Origin: Gottschalkia purinilytica
Lineage (GTDB): Bacteria; Bacillota; Clostridia; Tissierellales; Gottschalkiaceae
DNA length: 64,000 nt
NCBI RefSeq assembly: GCF_001190785.1
Contig: NZ_LGSS01000003.1
Location: forward strand, 124,001-188,000
Direction of reading: 5' to 3'
Shown here: positions 35,470 to 44,036 of the stretch, in pieces
Position numbering within the stretch: the stretch's first letter is position 1
Layout: every line of letters starts with the position of its first letter
The notes under the pieces: generated by a model
The model's database searches: none
Told to the model about the DNA's origin: nothing
Seen by the model: only the letters and a program-made list of their open reading frames with translations
Translations under genes and position numbers: made by a program

Positions 35470-35967
35470 CTATTTAATAAATTTTAATTTAGCTATATCA
35501 TTCCAATTTTTTGAAGTTGCCATTTCAACAGTATTTATTTCAACAGTATTTATATCCACACGCATGTCCTTAACTTCTCTATAAACAGTTTGTGCTTCTT
35601 GTTTTAATTCTAGTCTTGTTGTATTGTGTTCATCAGAAACTCTTTCATCTAAAGATTTAATATCTTTTCTAGTTTCTTTAATCTCAGTTTCCATTGAAGT
35701 TACTCTAATATCCATATCATTAAATTTATTTTCTATTGAATCAATTCTACCATCCATTACGTCAATTTTACTTTCTATTGAGTCAATTCTACTATCCATT
35801 ATGCCAATCTTACTTTCTATTGAGTCAATTCTACCATCCATTATGCCAATTTTATTATTTATTGTGCTAATTTCATTACTCATATCATTGATTTTGTCAT
35901 CCATAGTGCTAATCTTGTTATCCATAGTATTAATTTTTTCTAATATTTCTTTTAACATATGTTCCAT
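35470..35967 (-). CDS. Heptad-repeat coiled-coil protein
   Basis: A 165-residue protein made mainly of about 14 consecutive seven-residue units such as IDSIESK, IGIMDSR and IDVMDGR, with hydrophobic residues at a and d positions, over residues 8-105. It is followed by a less regular segment with duplicated INTVE. The DNA shows near-identical 42-base repeats at about 35737-35860, so the repeat number could vary by slippage. No signal peptide; the function is unknown. It may be a structural or adhesion coiled coil. ATG follows GGAGAGTG. Convergent with the operon terminator above. Confidence 0.75.
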   Translation of the reverse strand: MEHMLKEILEKINTMDNKISTMDDKINDMSNEISTINNKIGIMDGRIDSIESKIGIMDSRIDSIESKIDVMDGRIDSIENKFNDMDIRVTSMETEIKETRKDIKSLDERVSDEHNTTRLELKQEAQTVYREVKDMRVDINTVEINTVEMATSKNWNDIAKLKFIK

Positions 35968-36105
35968 TCTACACTCTCCTACTTTTTATTATTACAATTA
36001 ATATCTATGTAGAAGTTTTTTATGCCCGATCATTATTAACTGTTAATTAATTATATCATTCTTTAGTAAAAACTTTCAAATTGAAAATTCAAACATCATA
36101 ATGAA

Positions 36106-36384
36106 TTAATTTATAATCATATCAGTAATATCCTTTATATTATTGCCATTAATATCACATATTGTAACTTTTATTTTATTTTCTTCATTAGTAAAATAAA
36201 TAATATAATTATTGTCTATTCCATTTATATTCTTTCTTGAAATATCAAAAGTTCCAAATAAATTATTATCTTTTATAATTATTCTTGACTTGTTGTTATT
36301 ACTTGGTAACTTTATTTTCCCTCTATGTTTTTTACTATATGATGTATAAACTAAATGATATTTTTCATAATTACCTCCATCCAT
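36106..36384 (-). CDS. Hypothetical protein of 92 residues, possibly a remnant
   Basis: An open frame rich in Asn, Ile and Lys with no family I recognise. It begins MDGGNYEKYHLVYTS, has no clear ribosome binding site before the ATG, and has no hydrophobic segment. It ends without a clear terminator. It may be the tail of a once larger gene or a spurious frame in AT-rich DNA. It diverges from the 36442 gene. Confidence 0.3.
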   Translation of the reverse strand: MDGGNYEKYHLVYTSYSKKHRGKIKLPSNNNKSRIIIKDNNLFGTFDISRKNINGIDNNYIIYFTNEENKIKVTICDINGNNIKDITDMIIN

Positions 36385-36441
36385 ATGGTATAATTCAATT
36401 ACATGATAATGGATTTTTTTGTAAAGGGGGAAATATATCTA

Positions 36442-37278
36442 ATGAGATTAACTGATAAATTAATTGAAAGTATAAAATCTCTAAACAAATCTTTATGGAT
36501 TATAATAGTTCCAATATTACTTGATTTACACAAATTCTTTTTATACAATAAAATATTCAACACTACTTATACACCAACATCAAAACTCTTTCTAATAAAA
36601 ATAGGTATAGTGTCTATTCCTCCTAGTATTAAGTTTATATTTGAAGATCTTCCTTCTTACTTATTTGAATATAATAATATGAAATTAAGTGGAGTAGTCA
36701 ACAGCTTTTCTTTATTTAATGTATCTCTTCTAATTTTAGTAACTCTAATACTTAGTTTTATTAATGGAGGATATTTAAGTATAGTAAATAAGTTAAATAA
36801 AGAAAAAAGCAGTATAAAAGATTTTTTTATACTTGGTAATAAAGTATGGTTTAAGTTCTTTATAGTAGATATCATTTCAATTATACCTATCGCTTTGTTT
36901 ATTATGAATAGAGACTTTGCATTTCTATCTGTTATTTTTGCAGTTATATTTTTATTATTGTTTTATCTCAAGTATTCTTTTGTAGCTGATAATTTGTCAT
37001 TTATAGATCATTGTAAAAAAAGTATATTAGTATTAAGTAATAATTTAAAGATGACTCTTAAAGTTATATTTTTCCCAAGTGTTATTTTTTCAGTTTTAAG
37101 TATACCTATATATTTATTATTAAGGCTAGGTACAATAGGTATTATATTTGATATTATAATATTTTCTTATATGGGTACAGTAGTGAATAAAGTAGTCTTA
37201 GACGTGTATAAAAATATAAGTAAAAATATGATTCCATCAGAAAATGAAAAGAAAAGTACCATTGATATTAGAGTTTAA
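36442..37278 (+). CDS. Multi-pass membrane protein, unknown function
   Basis: A 278-residue integral membrane protein with about six hydrophobic segments, including LWIIIVPILLDLHKFFL near the N-terminus and LFIMNRDFAFLSVIFAVIFLLLFY in the middle. Basic loops suit a polytopic protein. No transport or enzyme motif is visible. The start ATG follows GGGGGAAATATATCTA, a slightly long spacing; the 36403 start has no site. No operon partner. Confidence 0.7.
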   Translation: MRLTDKLIESIKSLNKSLWIIIVPILLDLHKFFLYNKIFNTTYTPTSKLFLIKIGIVSIPPSIKFIFEDLPSYLFEYNNMKLSGVVNSFSLFNVSLLILVTLILSFINGGYLSIVNKLNKEKSSIKDFFILGNKVWFKFFIVDIISIIPIALFIMNRDFAFLSVIFAVIFLLLFYLKYSFVADNLSFIDHCKKSILVLSNNLKMTLKVIFFPSVIFSVLSIPIYLLLRLGTIGIIFDIIIFSYMGTVVNKVVLDVYKNISKNMIPSENEKKSTIDIRV

Positions 37279-37340
37279 AAATCTTATATAAAGCATTTAT
37301 TATTTTGTATATTTTATTTACTATAATTTCTCACAATTAA

Positions 37341-37400
37341 TAGAGGTTTTCTCAAAAGTGATAGTTAAGATTCACATTTGAAAAAGCCTCTTTAATTTTG
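37341..37400 (+). terminator. Probable terminator after the membrane-protein gene
   Basis: Imperfect long stem AGAGGTTTTCTCAAAAGTG / CACATTTGAAAAAGCCTCT with a T-rich tail. Confidence 0.7.
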
Positions 37401-37650
37401 TTTAATAATTATAATTCTCTCTCTAACTTAAGCTTTTTATTGTATTTAATTATAAAGTTTACATAAACTAATCTAGTGGTATAGAAATAATAACAGCTTA
37501 TTGTAAAACTTTTAACAAAATAACGAATTAAAAAAAGAAGTATAATGCAAAATAATATAAGTACAAAAATAATGAATCAATCTAAATTTAGCTAATCTAT
37601 TAGTAAAACAAGTAAAGGTAATTAAATATTAAAATAAGGAGATGTTAAGT
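37401..37650. other. Upstream region of gldA
   Basis: 250 AT-rich bases before gldA. They must hold its promoter. No consensus boxes are certain and no open frame was seen. Confidence 0.4.
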
Positions 37651-38742
37651 ATGGTTAAATCAATTACTTCACCTAAAAAATTTATTATTGGACAGAATAT
37701 ATTAGAAAATGCAAGTGAATATACAAAAGTATTAGGAGATAGCGCTTTCGCTATTTGTGACGAATTTATTTTAAATGAAGCAAAGGGAAAAATGACTGAA
37801 AGCTTTTCTGCTATCAATCATAAAGTAACATTTGAAAAGTTTGGAGGAGAATGTTCTAAAAAAGAAATCCAGCGATTACAAGAACTTATACATACTTCAA
37901 AAAGTAATGTAATTATTGGTATTGGAGGCGGAAAAACACTTGATACTGCTAAAGCAGTAGCCTATTATGAGAACCTACCAGTGGTAATTATTCCAACCAT
38001 TGCTTCAACAGATTCGCCATGTACAGCATTATCAGTAATTTATACAGAAACGGGAGAATTTGATGAGTATCTTTTCCTTCCTAGCAATCCAGACGTAGTT
38101 TTAGCTGACACACAAATTCTTGCCAATGCTCCAACCCATTTCTTTGTTGCTGGAATAGGCGATGCACTGGCAACATATTTTGAAGCAAGAGCATGTTATC
38201 AAGCAAATGGTGATAACTTAGTAAATATGAAAGTCTCTCAAACAGGTATGGGAATAGCAGAAATGTGTTATGATATGTTATTAGAATATGGCGTCCAAGC
38301 AACTGTTGCCGTAAATAAAAATCTTGTTACTAAAGCTGTGGAAAATGTTATTGAAGCAACCATTTATCTTAGTGGTGTAGGAGCTGAAAGTGGAGGACTT
38401 GCAGCTGCACACGCTATTCATAATGGTATGACTGCTATTAATGAATTACATCATGTTTCTCACGGTGAAAAGGTAACATTTGGATTATTAGCACAACTTA
38501 CTTTGGAAAATGCTCCATTAGAAGAAATTGAAGAAGTGATTTATTTCTGTAAAGAAGTTGGATTACCAACAACTTTAGAAGAATTAGGTTTAGAAAATAT
38601 TAATGAAGAAGATATAATGAAAGTAGCAGAACTTTCTTGTGCAGAAGGAGACACTATGGGAAATATGCCATTTGATGTTACTCCACAAGATGTATATAAC
38701 GCAATTCTTGCTGCTAATGAGTTGAGCAAACAATATCAATAG
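37651..38742 (+). CDS. gldA: Glycerol dehydrogenase
   Basis: NAD-dependent, zinc-type glycerol dehydrogenase producing dihydroxyacetone. The 363 residues show the NAD site IIGIGGGKTLDTAKA, STDSPCTALSVIY, the metal ligands Asp in GIGDALATYFEA and His in AAAHAIHNGM and HHVSHGEKVTFG. ATG 37651 follows AAGGAG by 9-10 bases; the ATG at 37642 touches the site. Codon use is more balanced than in neighbours, hinting at transfer. No dihydroxyacetone kinase nearby. Confidence 0.95.
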   Translation: MVKSITSPKKFIIGQNILENASEYTKVLGDSAFAICDEFILNEAKGKMTESFSAINHKVTFEKFGGECSKKEIQRLQELIHTSKSNVIIGIGGGKTLDTAKAVAYYENLPVVIIPTIASTDSPCTALSVIYTETGEFDEYLFLPSNPDVVLADTQILANAPTHFFVAGIGDALATYFEARACYQANGDNLVNMKVSQTGMGIAEMCYDMLLEYGVQATVAVNKNLVTKAVENVIEATIYLSGVGAESGGLAAAHAIHNGMTAINELHHVSHGEKVTFGLLAQLTLENAPLEEIEEVIYFCKEVGLPTTLEELGLENINEEDIMKVAELSCAEGDTMGNMPFDVTPQDVYNAILAANELSKQYQ

Positions 38743-38747
38743 TTATA

Positions 38748-38790
38748 ATAAAAACAACACACTTTTTTAATAGTGTGTTGTTTTTATTTT
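38748..38790 (+). terminator. Terminator of gldA
   Basis: A 15-base perfect stem AAAAACAACACAC / GTGTGTTGTTTTT (with flanking A-T pairs) and a T-rich tail. Confidence 0.92.
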
Positions 38791-38815
38791 AGTAGTAATT
38801 TTATTAATAATATTA

Positions 38816-39052
38816 TTATCTCAAAAGTTTTTGAATTCCCAATAGGTCTTCAATTTTGTCAGTCATATATTTATATGAATCTGCAACACCTTCATTGTAG
38901 AACACTGGTGCTAGTTCTTCTATAATAAAATCTAAAATAAGACTTGAAGCAAGCTCCCCTATATCTTCATCCCGTTCATTTTGAAAGTAAGATTGAATTA
39001 AAGAAACCATATGATTCCTTTTTTCTTTACTCAAATTAATTTTATTATTCAA
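38816..39052 (-). CDS. DUF2164-family protein
   Basis: A 78-residue protein that matches the DUF2164 family in NERDEDIGELASSLILDFIIEELAPVFYNEGVADS, the highly conserved core. The function is unknown. The start is taken as TTG 39052 because GGGGG precedes it by 7 bases; the longer ATG frame at 39079 has no site. Its neighbours include very small genes and gldA; no operon is apparent. Confidence 0.8.
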   Translation of the reverse strand: MNNKINLSKEKRNHMVSLIQSYFQNERDEDIGELASSLILDFIIEELAPVFYNEGVADSYKYMTDKIEDLLGIQKLLR

Positions 39053-39230
39053 ATCAATTCCCCCATTTTTTGTCTTCATAATATTACACTATTACAAGTC
39101 TAGTTTTAATATATTATACATCAAAATTAAAACTTATATTTAAGTTGAAACTTTTTACTGTATTAAATTATAAAATTTACGCAAACTAATTTGGGAGTAT
39201 ACATTTGTATATATAAAGGAGGTGTTAATT

Positions 39231-39359
39231 ATGAAAAACTCTAAAGATAATAATAAAAATAATAAAATGAAACAAAAAAATAAAAAACAAGATAATATGA
39301 AAAATAACTCTAATAATGATTGTTGTAGTAATAAAAGAGATGATAATAAAGATAGATAA
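39231..39359 (+). CDS. Tiny Asn/Lys-rich hydrophilic protein of 42 residues
   Basis: A 42-residue frame after a near-perfect ribosome binding site AAAGGAGGTG with 6-base spacing. More than half the residues are Asn or Lys, with a CC pair near residue 30 (NNDCCSNK) and no hydrophobic stretch. The strong site and clean start and stop argue for a real gene despite its low complexity. The look is that of a small spore or nucleic-acid-binding protein, but I cannot assign a role. A terminator follows at 39418. Confidence 0.6.
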   Translation: MKNSKDNNKNNKMKQKNKKQDNMKNNSNNDCCSNKRDDNKDR

Positions 39360-39417
39360 TTTTAGAAAATAAGTGACTAATAGAAATAAGAGAATTTATA
39401 TAATCAAAGTATTTAAT

Positions 39418-39450
39418 TAAGGAAGTTCTTCTATAAGACTTCCTTATTTG
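39418..39450 (+). terminator. Terminator after the 42-residue gene
   Basis: Stem TAAGGAAGT-TCTT / AAG-ACTTCCTTA with a short loop and T-rich sequence after it. It could also serve the 39472 gene on the other strand. Confidence 0.8.
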
Positions 39451-39471
39451 AATTTATAATATTCACTTTTT

Positions 39472-39603
39472 TCACTTTCTTTGCCTTTTAACCATTATTA
39501 ACATAGCTATTCCTAATATAAACAAAGCATATATAATAAAAATAACTAAATTAACTCTATTGCGTAATACTGGAGTAAACATGTATTGCCAAGTAAAATT
39601 CAA
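39472..39603 (-). CDS. Small membrane protein of 43 residues with TTG start
   Basis: A 43-residue frame starting at TTG 39603, preceded by AAAGGAGAGAG with 5-base spacing. It has an aromatic N-terminus (MNFTWQYMF), one hydrophobic segment (about residues 18-38, VNLVIFIIYALFILGIAMLI) and a basic tail VKRQRK that fits N-out or N-in anchoring by positive-inside rule. No family recognised. The strong site supports a real gene. Confidence 0.62.
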   Translation of the reverse strand: MNFTWQYMFTPVLRNRVNLVIFIIYALFILGIAMLIMVKRQRK

Positions 39604-39870
39604 TTAACTCTCTCCTTTTAGATCATTAGTACTTATAGTATTTGTAAAAAATATAATACTCTATTCATGCACTATGTAATAAGAATTACCATAATTACTT
39701 TGGTCTTTATTAAATCTAATTAAAGTGTTTAATTGTATAAGTAACTTTACTTTATATATAAGGTTTTGGATTCAACTACATAAACTAACAGAATTTGACG
39801 GTTATTTTTAAGTATAGTTTAGTGAGAATAAACAGAAAATACATATAATAAATATTTTGTTAGGAGAATT
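39604..39870. other. AT-rich intergenic region between two divergent small genes
   Basis: 267 bases between the 43-residue gene and the 39877 gene. Promoters of both must lie here. I see no hairpin or open frame. Confidence 0.4.
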
Positions 39871-39876
39871 ATGATT

Positions 39877-40263
39877 ATGGAAATAAGAGAAAATGTTATT
39901 GTTCCTTTAGGATATGGTAAATTTGTTAGATCTGACAAAATTGTTGCCTTAGAACCTATAGAAGATGATAGAGGGCCTGGACGTCGTACAAAAGTATATG
40001 TTGAGGAAATGATTAACCCTATTATTGCTTCTCGTACCGAAACATCTATTATAGGCAATATTGTTGAGATTCCTCAAGAAGTACTAGAAGCTACTGCTGC
40101 ATTAGAGCTTTTACAAGATATTTTAGATGATGTAGAACAAATTGGACCTATGCTTAGGAAAAGCATTAAAAAAGAAGCTAATCTTGATATAGGTAGAATT
40201 GAAAGAAAAATTGAAGAAATCTTGAATCATGAAATTAGATCTGATTTGGATGATAGAAAGTAA
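39877..40263 (+). CDS. DUF370/RemA-like regulator with C-terminal extension
   Basis: A 128-residue protein. Residues 8-60 (VPLGYGKFVRSDKIVALEP, DDRGPGRRTKVYVEEM, NPIIASRTETSIIG) resemble the RemA/DUF370 DNA-binding fold with its GRRT-type motif, although it is divergent. The remaining 65 residues form a charged helical tail not found in RemA, which is usually about 80-90 residues. RemA in Bacillus activates matrix and osmoprotection genes. The start at ATG 39877 has better spacing from AGGAG than the ATG at 39871. The family assignment is tentative. Confidence 0.6.
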   Translation: MEIRENVIVPLGYGKFVRSDKIVALEPIEDDRGPGRRTKVYVEEMINPIIASRTETSIIGNIVEIPQEVLEATAALELLQDILDDVEQIGPMLRKSIKKEANLDIGRIERKIEEILNHEIRSDLDDRK

Positions 40264-40274
40264 ATAGAATAAAA

Positions 40275-40307
40275 AGACTCTAGATTCAGAGTCTCTTATT
40301 TTTTTAT
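40275..40307 (+). terminator. Bidirectional terminator after the DUF370-like gene
   Basis: Stem AGACTCT / AGAGTCT with a 6-base loop, followed by CTTATTTTTTT; on the minus strand it follows the convergent 40329 gene. Confidence 0.85.
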
Positions 40308-40328
40308 ATTTAATATTTTCTAGATTTT

Positions 40329-41228
40329 TTATCTTATATTTTTTAACCCTACTGATTTAGCTGATGAAATTGCATTTAAAAATTCTTCTCTTGTAATTCT
40401 CCTTTTTAATTCTTCAAATTCATTTGCCTTATGCATTGGATAATACTGAGCCATAATATTTACATAAGTATCTTTGGATATTTCCTCTGCAATAAATTTC
40501 ATAATTTTTTCTGTTCCTGCAATATTCTCAGGCATAACTAAATGACGAATCATTAATCCACTATAAGCTATATTATTATCAACTTTTAAATTTCCAACTT
40601 GTCTATACATTTCTTTTACTGCATTTTTTGCTATAGAGTAATAATTTTTTACACCTAGATATGTTCGTGCAGTGTTATCATCAGAAAACTTTATATCAGG
40701 CATATAAATATCTACAATACCATCTAAAAATCTTAAAGTGTCTGTTAGATCATAGCCATTAGTATTGTATACAATAGGTATATTTAATCCATTCTTTGCA
40801 GCTATAAAGATAGCCTCAACAATTTGTGCAACAATATGTCCTGGAGAAACAAGATTTATATTATGACATTTTCTTTTTTGAAGATATAACATCATGTCTG
40901 CTAATTCTTCAGCACTAACTTCTTCTCCAATACCACAGTGACTAATCTCATAGTTTTGACAAAATACACATTTTAAATTGCAATGAGAAAAAAAGATAGT
41001 ACCTGATCCATATTTTCCAACAAGTTCATTTTCTTCACCAAAATGTGCTTCTGCTCCAGAGACAACAGTCTTATCTAGAGTTTTACAATAACCTCTCTCG
41101 CCTTTTATTCTATTGACTTCACATTGATGTGGACATAGGACACAATTTTCCAACATTGTTTTAAGTTTATTAGCACGTTTTTCAAGTTCACCATTTTCTA
41201 ATAAATTGAGATAACTAGGTTGGTACAT
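40329..41228 (-). CDS. PflX/COG1313-like radical SAM protein
   Basis: A 299-residue radical SAM protein related to pyruvate formate-lyase activases. The SAM cluster motif is CNLKCVFCQN (CxxxCxxC) near residue 86. An N-terminal cysteine pattern CVLCPHQC..GYC suggests an extra metal or iron-sulfur site, as in the uncharacterised PflX (COG1313) group. No partner glycyl-radical enzyme lies nearby, so its substrate is unknown. ATG 41228 stands 7 bases from AAAGG; ATG 41237 touches the site. Confidence 0.85.
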   Translation of the reverse strand: MYQPSYLNLLENGELEKRANKLKTMLENCVLCPHQCEVNRIKGERGYCKTLDKTVVSGAEAHFGEENELVGKYGSGTIFFSHCNLKCVFCQNYEISHCGIGEEVSAEELADMMLYLQKRKCHNINLVSPGHIVAQIVEAIFIAAKNGLNIPIVYNTNGYDLTDTLRFLDGIVDIYMPDIKFSDDNTARTYLGVKNYYSIAKNAVKEMYRQVGNLKVDNNIAYSGLMIRHLVMPENIAGTEKIMKFIAEEISKDTYVNIMAQYYPMHKANEFEELKRRITREEFLNAISSAKSVGLKNIR

Positions 41229-41365
41229 ATATCTCATCCTTTCCTAATGATACTTAAATATATATTTGCCTTTATTAGAAAATAATATGTAAACTTGTTT
41301 TAAAATTTCTACTAATCTTAAATGAAATGGATTCTAAATTAACTCGTTGTAATAATATAGAAATA

Positions 41366-41464
41366 TCATACCGCTTTAATTACTTCTATTTCTTAGTTTT
41401 GTAAAAATACTTTTATAAGTTTTCTAATATGTGGGCCATCATATACAACTAATATTTTCGTCAT
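41366..41464 (-). pseudogene. Remnant of an OmpR-type response regulator
   Basis: A 23-codon open frame MTKILVVYDGPHIRKLIKVF.. is a clear match to the start of response regulators (usually MTKILVVDDEPHIRKLI). The stop TAA comes where the family continues, and the same frame beyond it still reads EIEVIKAV like the normal continuation before a second stop. Two of the key residues (the first D/E pair) are changed to Y and G. It begins 2 bases after the ABC exporter stop, so it likely was the next gene in that operon. No kinase or winged helix remains. Confidence 0.75.
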
Positions 41465-41466
41465 AG

Positions 41467-43233
41467 CTACAACTCACTTTTTTCACATTCTTGAATTCGT
41501 AACTGTTGTGTAGCAAATTCTCGGTACATATCATGTGTTTTAAATAATTCCTCATGTGTACCACTTCCAGTAATATGGCCTTTCTCTACAAATAATATCT
41601 TATCTGAATCTATAACAGTAGAAAGACGATGAGCAATGACAAGTGTTGTTCTTCCTTTCATTAAGTTATCAAGTGCCTTTTGTACATAAATTTCTGATTT
41701 ACTATCAAGACTTGATGTTGCTTCATCAAGCATCAAAATTTGTGGATCACGTAGTAATGCACGTGCAATAGCAATTCTTTGACGCTGTCCACCTGATAAC
41801 TTAATTCCTCTTTCTCCTACTTCTGTATCAAATTTATTTGGAAATTCACTAATGAAATTATAAGCATATGCCATTTTTGTTACCCTTTCTAACTCTTCGT
41901 CACTAACATCTTTATCTATTCCGTAACAAATATTGTCACGAATTGTTCCATAAATAAGCGTACTTTCTTGTGCAACATAGCCCATATTACTTCTCCAAGA
42001 TTCTAATGTAAATTCATCAATTGGTGTATTTCCAAGCTTAATAACTCCATTCGTTGGTTTATAATATCGTTCAAGAAGAGAGAACATAGTTGTCTTACCT
42101 CCGCCACTAGGTCCAACAATTGCGGTTACTTTTCCATGTTCAATAGTAAAGTTCATATTAGATAAAACTTTTTCTTCCTCATAAGCAAAGTCAACGTTTT
42201 CTACTGTTATGGTTTCATTTATTTCCTTTAATTTTTTTCCCACATGTAAGTCTTCTACTTCATGTTCTAGAACCGTAGTAATACGTTCTGTTGCACCCAT
42301 TGCTTTTTGTAATTGTGTAAAAAATACTGTTAGCTGAGCCATTGGCATAATTATTTGAATTAGATACAAGATAAATGCAACCATATCACCTGCTGTTAAT
42401 GCACCTGAAGATACACGTACTCCTCCATATCCAACAATAGCCACAAGTATTATCATTAAAATAAAAGAAATCATTGGCGTAATTAGAGCTTGAACTTTTG
42501 CTTCCTTCAAACCAAATTTAAAAATATTTGTAATGCCAGTTTTTCCCCTATCATATTCAATTTCCTCTGCATTTGATGCTTTTACTAAACGAATTTCTGG
42601 TAGTACTTGATTAAGAACTGAGGTAAATCGTGCAGTTTCCTCTTGCATTCCTTTAGAAATATTAAACATCTTTTTTCCTAATAACGTTAGAACAACCATT
42701 GAAAGTGGTATTGCAATAAGCATTACTAACGTCATCTTCCAATCAAGAAATAATAAAATTATAACTGAACCAATAATTGAAATTACACCAGCTAAACAGT
42801 TTGCTAAATATTCTGTAATTAACTCTTTTACAACTGCTGTATCATTTATTACACGACTTAATGTTTCTCCTGTTTCGTACTTATCGTAATAATGTATCGG
42901 TAAATGAATTATTTTTTTCCATAACATATCTCTTAAATTTGCTACTACATTATGTCCAATACGATTCAATAGATAGATTGAAAGCCCACTTGCTATTGCC
43001 TGTAATACAAACGCAACTACTAACATAATAATTTGCAAGTGATTCAATGCATCCAATGAAAATCCATCTACTAATTTCTTTGTAAATAACGGAACAGTAA
43101 ATCCTATTCCTGTTGTTATTACACTCATACATAGTGCAACTATTAGTGTTAACTTAGATGGATTTGTTTCTTTCATTAGCTGAATAAACATTCTCCAGTT
43201 TCCTAATTCCTTGTATTTTATTCCTTCCTTCAT
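41467..43233 (-). CDS. ABC multidrug-type exporter (fused TMD-NBD)
   Basis: A 588-residue half-transporter of the BmrA/LmrA kind, acting as a homodimer. Residues 1-310 form six membrane helices; the ATPase half has GPSGGGKTTMF (Walker A), LSGGQRQRIAIARALL (signature), MLDEATSSLD (Walker B) and the H-loop IAHRLSTV. ATG follows AAGGAGG. Codon use is richer in C and G than in neighbours, suggesting transfer. A response-regulator remnant follows in the same direction, so it may once have been regulated. The substrate is unknown. Confidence 0.93.
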   Translation of the reverse strand: MKEGIKYKELGNWRMFIQLMKETNPSKLTLIVALCMSVITTGIGFTVPLFTKKLVDGFSLDALNHLQIIMLVVAFVLQAIASGLSIYLLNRIGHNVVANLRDMLWKKIIHLPIHYYDKYETGETLSRVINDTAVVKELITEYLANCLAGVISIIGSVIILLFLDWKMTLVMLIAIPLSMVVLTLLGKKMFNISKGMQEETARFTSVLNQVLPEIRLVKASNAEEIEYDRGKTGITNIFKFGLKEAKVQALITPMISFILMIILVAIVGYGGVRVSSGALTAGDMVAFILYLIQIIMPMAQLTVFFTQLQKAMGATERITTVLEHEVEDLHVGKKLKEINETITVENVDFAYEEEKVLSNMNFTIEHGKVTAIVGPSGGGKTTMFSLLERYYKPTNGVIKLGNTPIDEFTLESWRSNMGYVAQESTLIYGTIRDNICYGIDKDVSDEELERVTKMAYAYNFISEFPNKFDTEVGERGIKLSGGQRQRIAIARALLRDPQILMLDEATSSLDSKSEIYVQKALDNLMKGRTTLVIAHRLSTVIDSDKILFVEKGHITGSGTHEELFKTHDMYREFATQQLRIQECEKSEL

Positions 43234-43309
43234 CTATTTTCTTCCTCCTTGAGTTTTTTACACATCTGATTTTTTCTTCTTTTTATGTTAGATCGTTAAT
43301 ATTTAATAA

Positions 43310-43954
43310 CTATTTCTGTGCAAAAATATATCTTAAAATATGAGTATGAGGTCCTTCACCATGGTCTTCAGGGTCTTCTATTATTCCAGTTTCAATTATA
43401 TTAAAAGTCTTAAACTGATTAACTAAATCATCTTCTTCATAATAATGGACAGGTCTTCCTGGTTTACTTTCAACTGTATTTTTTTCAACTTCTTTACCTT
43501 TACCAAAACTTTTTTCTTTCTCAGAAAAAGCAGTAAGAAATATATATCCTCTATCTTTCAATTTATTAGAACAGTTTTCTAAAAATATTTCTCTATTCTT
43601 TTCTCTAAATAAATGTATTACATTAAAACAATATATCGCATCATACAATTTATCTTTATTAGATATATCCATAATATTACCTTTATAGAATGTTGTATTT
43701 GGATCAAATTCTTTAGCTAAATCAAAGGCTTTCTTTGATATTTCTATACCTACAACATTGTAATTATTTGAAGAAAATAGTTTTGTATTACGCCCATATC
43801 CTGAGCCTGGAACCAGAATATCTTTAATATTTCTTTTATCAAATAAATTTAGTGCATAAAAAGCAGTTTTACTAGCCTTTTCTCCCCATATGTGATCTTC
43901 TTTGATAAATCTATTACTCCAATAATCTTCCATATTTGAAATATAGTTTGACAT
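43310..43954 (-). CDS. Class I SAM-dependent methyltransferase
   Basis: A 214-residue methyltransferase with the SAM-binding motif I ILVPGSGYGRNT, motif II VVGIEIS and IYCFNVIHLF. It resembles the TehB/thiopurine-like and small-molecule groups; the target is not evident. The site upstream of the ATG is weak (AAGAAAAGAA). No operon partner with an obvious substrate. Confidence 0.82.
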   Translation of the reverse strand: MSNYISNMEDYWSNRFIKEDHIWGEKASKTAFYALNLFDKRNIKDILVPGSGYGRNTKLFSSNNYNVVGIEISKKAFDLAKEFDPNTTFYKGNIMDISNKDKLYDAIYCFNVIHLFREKNREIFLENCSNKLKDRGYIFLTAFSEKEKSFGKGKEVEKNTVESKPGRPVHYYEEDDLVNQFKTFNIIETGIIEDPEDHGEGPHTHILRYIFAQK

Positions 43955-44036
43955 TAACTGTTATTCTTTTCTTTGAATTTTTGATTTAGTACAATTAATC
44001 TAATAAGAGTATATATAAATTAAGTCTCATAAATAC

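Noticed and set aside
35737-35860. CRISPR-like repeats
   Set aside because: The repeats are directly adjacent, code for heptads and have no unique spacers.
38081-38302. 73-residue minus-strand frame in gldA
   Set aside because: Overlaps a complete, recognised enzyme gene and shows no family.
41467-43233. ABC exporter as part of the radical SAM gene next to it
   Set aside because: The PflX-like gene is about 240 bases away, with a regulator fossil between, and no small Cys-rich peptide was seen there; so no second RiPP locus.
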